From the NCBI GenBank assembly GCA_947447375.1, contig CANFJB010000001.1, positions 62,001-126,000 of the forward strand: 64,000 nucleotides of DNA. Reading direction: 5' to 3'. Each line of letters starts with the position of its first letter. The first letter of the stretch is position 1. Source of the stretch: Bacteroidota bacterium (GTDB taxonomy: Bacteria; Bacteroidota; Bacteroidia; Flavobacteriales; Flavobacteriaceae). Made by a program: the position numbers and the translations under genes. Shown piece by piece: positions 60,244 to 64,000 of this stretch. Below the pieces are notes generated by a model. It ran no database searches and was not told the origin of the DNA. It worked only from the letters and a program-made list of their open reading frames with translations.

Positions 60244-60795
60244 TTATAATTCGCTTTTAAGTTTCATTACATAAGCTGCAACTAACCAACGTTCGTGTGG
60301 GTTTAATTGATTCGCATACGAACCCATTGAATTTAAACCATACGTTTGAACGTGAAAAATACTTCCTTGGTTAATTACTCTATCTTTATAACTAGGAACA
60401 CCTAAAAATTTACCTTGAGTAACTAATTTTCCTTGTCCGTTTCCACCATTTCCATGGCAAATAGCACAATAAATTTCGAAAAGTCCTTTTGCTTTATCCA
60501 TATCTTCAGTAGATAAAGTATCTATTGGAGATTTTAGATCAGCAGCTTTTACAGCGACTAAAGCCTCTGGAGTATTTGGATAATCATATACTTCATAACC
60601 TCTGTTGATTGTTCCTTCAACAGGAAGTTGACCTTCTTTACCGTTTTTGAAAGCGTCAGACTCTGAGTAAGTATTATAACTTACTGGTTCATACATATTA
60701 GGCATGTACTGATAATTTGGTTTTGAATTATCGTGACAAGAAGTTACTAATGCAGACAAACCTAATAAAATGGTGATTTTATATATCGTTTTCAT
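60244..60795 (-). CDS. actE: Alternative complex III subunit ActE, monoheme cytochrome c lipoprotein
   Basis: A 183-residue lipoprotein. The signal peptide ends in a lipobox with Cys20 (ALVTSCHDN), the heme-binding CxxCH is at Cys110-His114 (CAICHGNGG), and a likely axial methionine is in LNSMGSYANQL. Mature ActE passes electrons from the multiheme ActA towards the oxidase in the ACIII-aa3 supercomplex. The gene lies 8 bp behind actD and 27 bp before actF. Confidence 0.93.
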   Translation of the reverse strand: MKTIYKITILLGLSALVTSCHDNSKPNYQYMPNMYEPVSYNTYSESDAFKNGKEGQLPVEGTINRGYEVYDYPNTPEALVAVKAADLKSPIDTLSTEDMDKAKGLFEIYCAICHGNGGNGQGKLVTQGKFLGVPSYKDRVINQGSIFHVQTYGLNSMGSYANQLNPHERWLVAAYVMKLKSEL

Positions 60796-60803
60796 ATCTT
60801 CTA

Positions 60804-61328
60804 TTAATGCTTTTCTATTACTTTAACTTCTACTGCTCCTGTACTTTTGAAGAAAGAAACTAATTCTTTTTCATTATCGTGTATGGCAACTTCCATTAAA
60901 AAATGGTCGTCAGTAGTTCTAACATCCGGATTTTCTGCTTCTTTGAATGGCCATAATCTACTTCTCATATAGAAAGTAATAACCATTAAGTGAGCTGCAA
61001 AAAATACAGTCATTTCAAACATAATTGGCACGAATGCAGGCATGTTTTGCAAATAACTAAAACTTGGTTTTCCACCAATATCCTGTGGCCAATCTTGGAT
61101 CATAATGAAATTCATCATAGCGGTTGCTACAGAAATTCCAATACATCCATAAATGAAAGCACAAATTGCTAATCTTGTCGGAGCCAATCCCATTGCTTTA
61201 TCCAATCCGTGAACTGGAAAAGGGGTGAAAACTTCTTCTATATGATGATGAGCAGCACGTGTTTTCTTTACGGCATCCATCAAGATATCATCGTCGTTAT
61301 ATATAGCGTAAATAACTTTATTACTCAT
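60804..61328 (-). CDS. actD: Alternative complex III subunit ActD (DUF3341)
   Basis: A 174-residue membrane subunit. The cytoplasmic N-terminal part (KVIYAIYNDDDILMDAVKKTR) is followed by PFPVHGLDKAMGL, the conserved sequence of DUF3341, and by two helices (about 54-76 and 99-121). The C-terminal region FLMEVAIHDNEKELVSFFK completes it. It overlaps actC by 8 bp. ActD is a structural part of the membrane domain; no cofactor is expected. Confidence 0.93.
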   Translation of the reverse strand: MSNKVIYAIYNDDDILMDAVKKTRAAHHHIEEVFTPFPVHGLDKAMGLAPTRLAICAFIYGCIGISVATAMMNFIMIQDWPQDIGGKPSFSYLQNMPAFVPIMFEMTVFFAAHLMVITFYMRSRLWPFKEAENPDVRTTDDHFLMEVAIHDNEKELVSFFKSTGAVEVKVIEKH

Positions 61329-62724
61329 GATGTGAATCTTTATTTGCTTGTCTATCGTTAATATAATTTTGTCCTGTAGCCTTCAATATTGTTTTTACCT
61401 CTGCTTGAGCAATTACTGGGAATGTTCTAGCATATAATAAAAATAATACGAAGAAGAATCCTATTGTTCCAATGAAAATTCCAATATCTACGAAAGTAGG
61501 AGAAAACATTGTCCATGAAGATGGAAGGTAATCTCTATGTAAAGAAGTTACAATGATCACAAATCTTTCAAACCACATTCCGATGTTTACCACAATAGAG
61601 ATGATGAAAGAGAACATGATACTTGTTCTTAATTTTTTGAACCACATGAATTGTGGAGAGAAAACGTTACAAGTCATCATTGACCAATAAGCCCACCAGT
61701 AAGGTCCAGTTGCTCTGTTTAAGAAAGCATATTGTTCGTATTCTACTCCAGAATACCAAGCAATAAATAACTCTGTAATATACGCAACCCCTACAATAGA
61801 ACCTGTAATCATGATTACGATGTTCATTAATTCGATGTGTTGAATAGTTATATAAGCTTCTAAATTAGAAACTTTTCTCATAATAATAAGTAATGTGTTT
61901 ACCATTGCAAAACCTGAGAATACCGCTCCAGCAACGAAATAAGGAGGGAAGATTGTGGTATGCCATCCTGGAATTACTGATGTAGCAAAGTCCATCGATA
62001 CAATAGTGTGTACAGAAAGTACCAGTGGAGTTGCTAAACCTGCAAGCACCAAAGAAACTTCTTCGAAACGTTGCCAATCTTTAGCTCTACCGCTCCATCC
62101 GAAACTTAATATAGAGTAAATTCTTTTTGTAAAAGGAGTAATAGCTCTGTCTCTTAACATAGCAAAGTCAGGTAATAAACCTGTCCACCAGAAAACAGTT
62201 GATACCGATAAATACGTAGAGATTGCAAATACGTCCCAAAGTAATGGTGAGTTAAAGTTCACCCATAATGATCCGAATTGGTTTGGAATTGGTAATACCC
62301 AATACGCTAACCAAGGGCGACCCATGTGAATAATTGGGAATAAACCCGCTTGAATTACTGAGAAAATGGTCATTGCTTCTGCAGAACGGTTAATTGCCAT
62401 TCTCCATCTTTGACGGAACAACAATAATACTGCTGAAATCAAGGTTCCAGCGTGACCGATACCTACCCACCAAACGAAGTTAGTGATATCCCAAGCCCAA
62501 CCTACAGTTTTATTTAATCCCCAAGTACCAATACCTGTTGAAATAGTATAAATAATACAACCTATTCCCCAAAGGAAGGCAGCAAGAGCGATTGAAAAAA
62601 CAATCCACCAGTGTTTATTTGCTTTACCTTCTACAGGCGCAGCTACGTCTACGGTAACATCGTGATAGGTTTTATTTCCTATAACTAAAGGTTTTCTAAT
62701 ACTTGAATCGTGTATATGAGACAT
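61321..62724 (-). CDS. actC: Alternative complex III subunit ActC (NrfD-like)
   Basis: A 467-residue polytopic membrane protein with ten helices, of the NrfD/PsrC family. In ACIII it forms the main quinol-binding membrane subunit next to the iron-sulfur protein ActB. Family elements are WVGIGHAGTLISAVLLLFRQ (about 91-110), FPIIHMGRPWLAYWVLPIPN (about 130-149) and SVHTIVSMDFATSVIPGWHTT. The N-terminus is cytoplasmic. It overlaps actD by 8 bp and lies 80 bp behind actB, a gap without an exact -7 box, so the operon is probably one long transcript from upstream of the window's edge. Confidence 0.95.
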   Translation of the reverse strand: MSHIHDSSIRKPLVIGNKTYHDVTVDVAAPVEGKANKHWWIVFSIALAAFLWGIGCIIYTISTGIGTWGLNKTVGWAWDITNFVWWVGIGHAGTLISAVLLLFRQRWRMAINRSAEAMTIFSVIQAGLFPIIHMGRPWLAYWVLPIPNQFGSLWVNFNSPLLWDVFAISTYLSVSTVFWWTGLLPDFAMLRDRAITPFTKRIYSILSFGWSGRAKDWQRFEEVSLVLAGLATPLVLSVHTIVSMDFATSVIPGWHTTIFPPYFVAGAVFSGFAMVNTLLIIMRKVSNLEAYITIQHIELMNIVIMITGSIVGVAYITELFIAWYSGVEYEQYAFLNRATGPYWWAYWSMMTCNVFSPQFMWFKKLRTSIMFSFIISIVVNIGMWFERFVIIVTSLHRDYLPSSWTMFSPTFVDIGIFIGTIGFFFVLFLLYARTFPVIAQAEVKTILKATGQNYINDRQANKDSHHE

Positions 62725-62804
62725 ATCCTTTTTAATTTTATTAATTTATTTTTACTTATAAAGTTAGAATTGCAATAGTAATTCACTTTTGCAATGTTCT
62801 AAAT

Positions 62805-64000
62805 TTATGAATTTCTAACTTTTACGTGATAGACTACATTTGGTTTTGTACCAACATGTTCTAATAAATGGTATGATCTTTCGTCTTCTACTAATTTAGC
62901 GATTGGACTTTCTTTCACATTTATATCTCCAAATGTCATTGCTCCAGTAGAACAAGCTTTTGAACAAGCAGTTTGGAATTCGCCTTGAGCAACTTCTCTA
63001 CCTTCGTTTTTAGCTTTCAAAATAGTTGCTTGTGTCATTTGAATACACATAGAACATTTTTCCATAACCCCTCTTGAACGAACGTTTACGTCTGGATTTA
63101 AAACCATACGACCTAAATCATCATTCATGTGGTAATCGAATTCACTGTTTTTGTTGTATAAGAACCAGTTGAAACGACGCACTTTATAAGGACAGTTGTT
63201 TGCACAATATCTAGTACCAACACATCTGTTGTAAGCCATTTGGTTTTGACCTTGACGACCGTGAGAGGTTGCAGCAACAGGACAAACTGTTTCACAAGGT
63301 GCGTGATTACAGTGTTGACACATTACTGGTTGGAAAGAAACTTGTGGATTATCCGCTGCTTTTTCCATTTCTCCAAATCCACCTAAAGAACCTTTATCTC
63401 CAAATAGACCGTCGAAATTTTCTTTTTTCTCGTTGTCATGAGCGAAAGTATCTTCAGAAGAATAATATCTATCAATACGCAACCAGTGCATATCGCGACT
63501 TCTTCTTACTTCAGATTTTCCAACAACAGGAACGTTATTTTCTGCGTGACAAGCAATTACACATGCTCCACAACCAGTACAAGCATTTAAATCGATAGAA
63601 AGGTTAAAATGATGTCCTACTGAACGATCAAATGAATCCCATAAATCAACTTTTGTTGCATCTACTTCTTCGTGGTTTAAAGATACTTTTGGTTGTGGAT
63701 TCCAAACCTCAGCTTCTTTAGTGTTGAATATTTCTAATGTAGTTTCTTTGATAATATCACCTCTACCCATTAACGTTTTTTGACCTTGAACACATGCAAA
63801 TTCATGTACTCCGTCACCTAAAGCTAACTGTGCAGATTGAACATTATTGAAACCATTATATAGAGAGTAAGCATTAATACCTACCATCATTTCTTCTTTC
63901 ATAGCCGCTTTACGACCGTATCCTAATGCCAAACCGATAGTTCCTTTTGCTTGTCCTGGCTGAACGATTACTGGAACATTTTCTAGTTTTACACCGCCAA
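62805..64000 (-). CDS. actB: Alternative complex III subunit ActB, iron-sulfur C-terminal part (truncated by the window edge)
   Basis: The last 398 residues of a large protein whose upstream part lies outside the window; the frame is open to the edge. ActB normally combines an N-terminal molybdopterin-oxidoreductase-like domain without cofactor and a C-terminal ferredoxin-type domain. Here the latter is seen with its cysteine groups CTGCGACVIACH, CQHCNHAPCETVCP, CVGTRYCANNCP and CSMC...CSKAC, which can hold four Fe-S clusters. It would pass electrons from the quinol site of ActC to the heme subunits. The TTG at 63932 that starts an open frame in this part is internal, not a real start. Confidence 0.93.
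   Translation of the reverse strand, partial: GGVKLENVPVIVQPGQAKGTIGLALGYGRKAAMKEEMMVGINAYSLYNGFNNVQSAQLALGDGVHEFACVQGQKTLMGRGDIIKETTLEIFNTKEAEVWNPQPKVSLNHEEVDATKVDLWDSFDRSVGHHFNLSIDLNACTGCGACVIACHAENNVPVVGKSEVRRSRDMHWLRIDRYYSSEDTFAHDNEKKENFDGLFGDKGSLGGFGEMEKAADNPQVSFQPVMCQHCNHAPCETVCPVAATSHGRQGQNQMAYNRCVGTRYCANNCPYKVRRFNWFLYNKNSEFDYHMNDDLGRMVLNPDVNVRSRGVMEKCSMCIQMTQATILKAKNEGREVAQGEFQTACSKACSTGAMTFGDINVKESPIAKLVEDERSYHLLEHVGTKPNVVYHVKVRNS

Noticed and set aside
1-64000. tRNA or rRNA genes, CRISPR arrays, transposases, defence islands
   Set aside because: No cloverleaf-like GC-rich segments, regularly spaced direct repeats, transposase motifs or toxin-antitoxin pairs were recognised by eye in the gaps; a tRNAscan and CRISPR search would be needed to be certain.

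Overview
The window is core chromosome of a low-GC Bacteroidota bacterium of the family Flavobacteriaceae, most likely Flavobacterium or a close relative. The evidence is the type IX secretion (T9SS) genes porT, sprA, a porP/sprF-like gene and a porG-like gene; the TamL lipoprotein; alternative complex III; flavobacterial neighbourhoods such as ubiE-porT, porG-uppS-bamA-skp-skp and ruvA-sprA; many TANNTTTG promoter -7 boxes instead of TATAAT; and little Shine-Dalgarno signal. I found no rRNA, tRNA, CRISPR array, insertion sequence, prophage or defence locus.

Layout. 1-6.7 kb: 3' end of ubiE, porT, an SpoU methyltransferase, tamL, fbaA, accD. 6.7-9.7 kb: a MacB/FtsX-type permease and purH. 9.7-15.3 kb: the rod-shape operon mreB-mreC-mreD-mrdA-rodA. 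15.3-18.1 kb, minus strand: exported nuclease, holin-like membrane protein, alpha/beta hydrolase, pdxJ. 18.1-26.5 kb, plus strand: CBS-domain protein, nadK, porG-like gene, uppS, bamA, two skp/ompH genes, murI. 26.5-36.4 kb: gamma-carbonic-anhydrase-like protein, porP/sprF-like gene, Nfu-type Fe-S scaffold, a DUF255 thioredoxin-fold protein, tsaB, an adaptor-plus-TolC pair and a DUF4403 lipoprotein. 36.5-41.8 kb, minus strand: cytochrome oxidase accessory genes (ctaB, two subunit III-like genes, subunit IV, a Cys-less SCO-like protein, SCO1, DUF420 and a small CxxC membrane protein). 41.8-55.8 kb, minus strand: deoC, vanZ-like, gcvH, the giant sprA, ruvA, a malic enzyme, queG, ruvB. 55.9 kb to the end, minus strand: actB(partial)-actC-actD-actE-actF-cox2-cox1, a respiratory supercomplex operon.

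How the genes work together. Three themes dominate. (1) Envelope building: BamA, Skp chaperones, TamL, UppS, MurI and the Mre/PBP2/RodA elongasome make the wall and outer membrane into which the T9SS parts are placed. (2) Respiration: alternative complex III passes electrons from quinol to an aa3-type oxidase encoded in the same operon; subunit III, subunit IV and the heme/copper assembly factors sit about 15 kb away. (3) Housekeeping metabolism: PurH, NadK, PdxJ, FbaA, AccD, DeoC, GcvH and malic enzyme.

Most noteworthy is a family of four structured intergenic repeats (A-D). Each lies within about 35 nt downstream of a stop codon and in the same relative orientation, and a compensatory change in the hairpin points to an RNA-level role. 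Other points worth a look are queG without a canonical start codon at its homologous N-terminus, apparently leaderless ruvB and murI, a terminator overlapping a promoter inside the cox assembly cluster, a large soluble insertion in one COX III, a Cys-less SCO-like protein, and a small CAMC membrane protein that may take part in oxidase assembly. I saw no clearly new multi-gene system; the rest is well-organised core genome.
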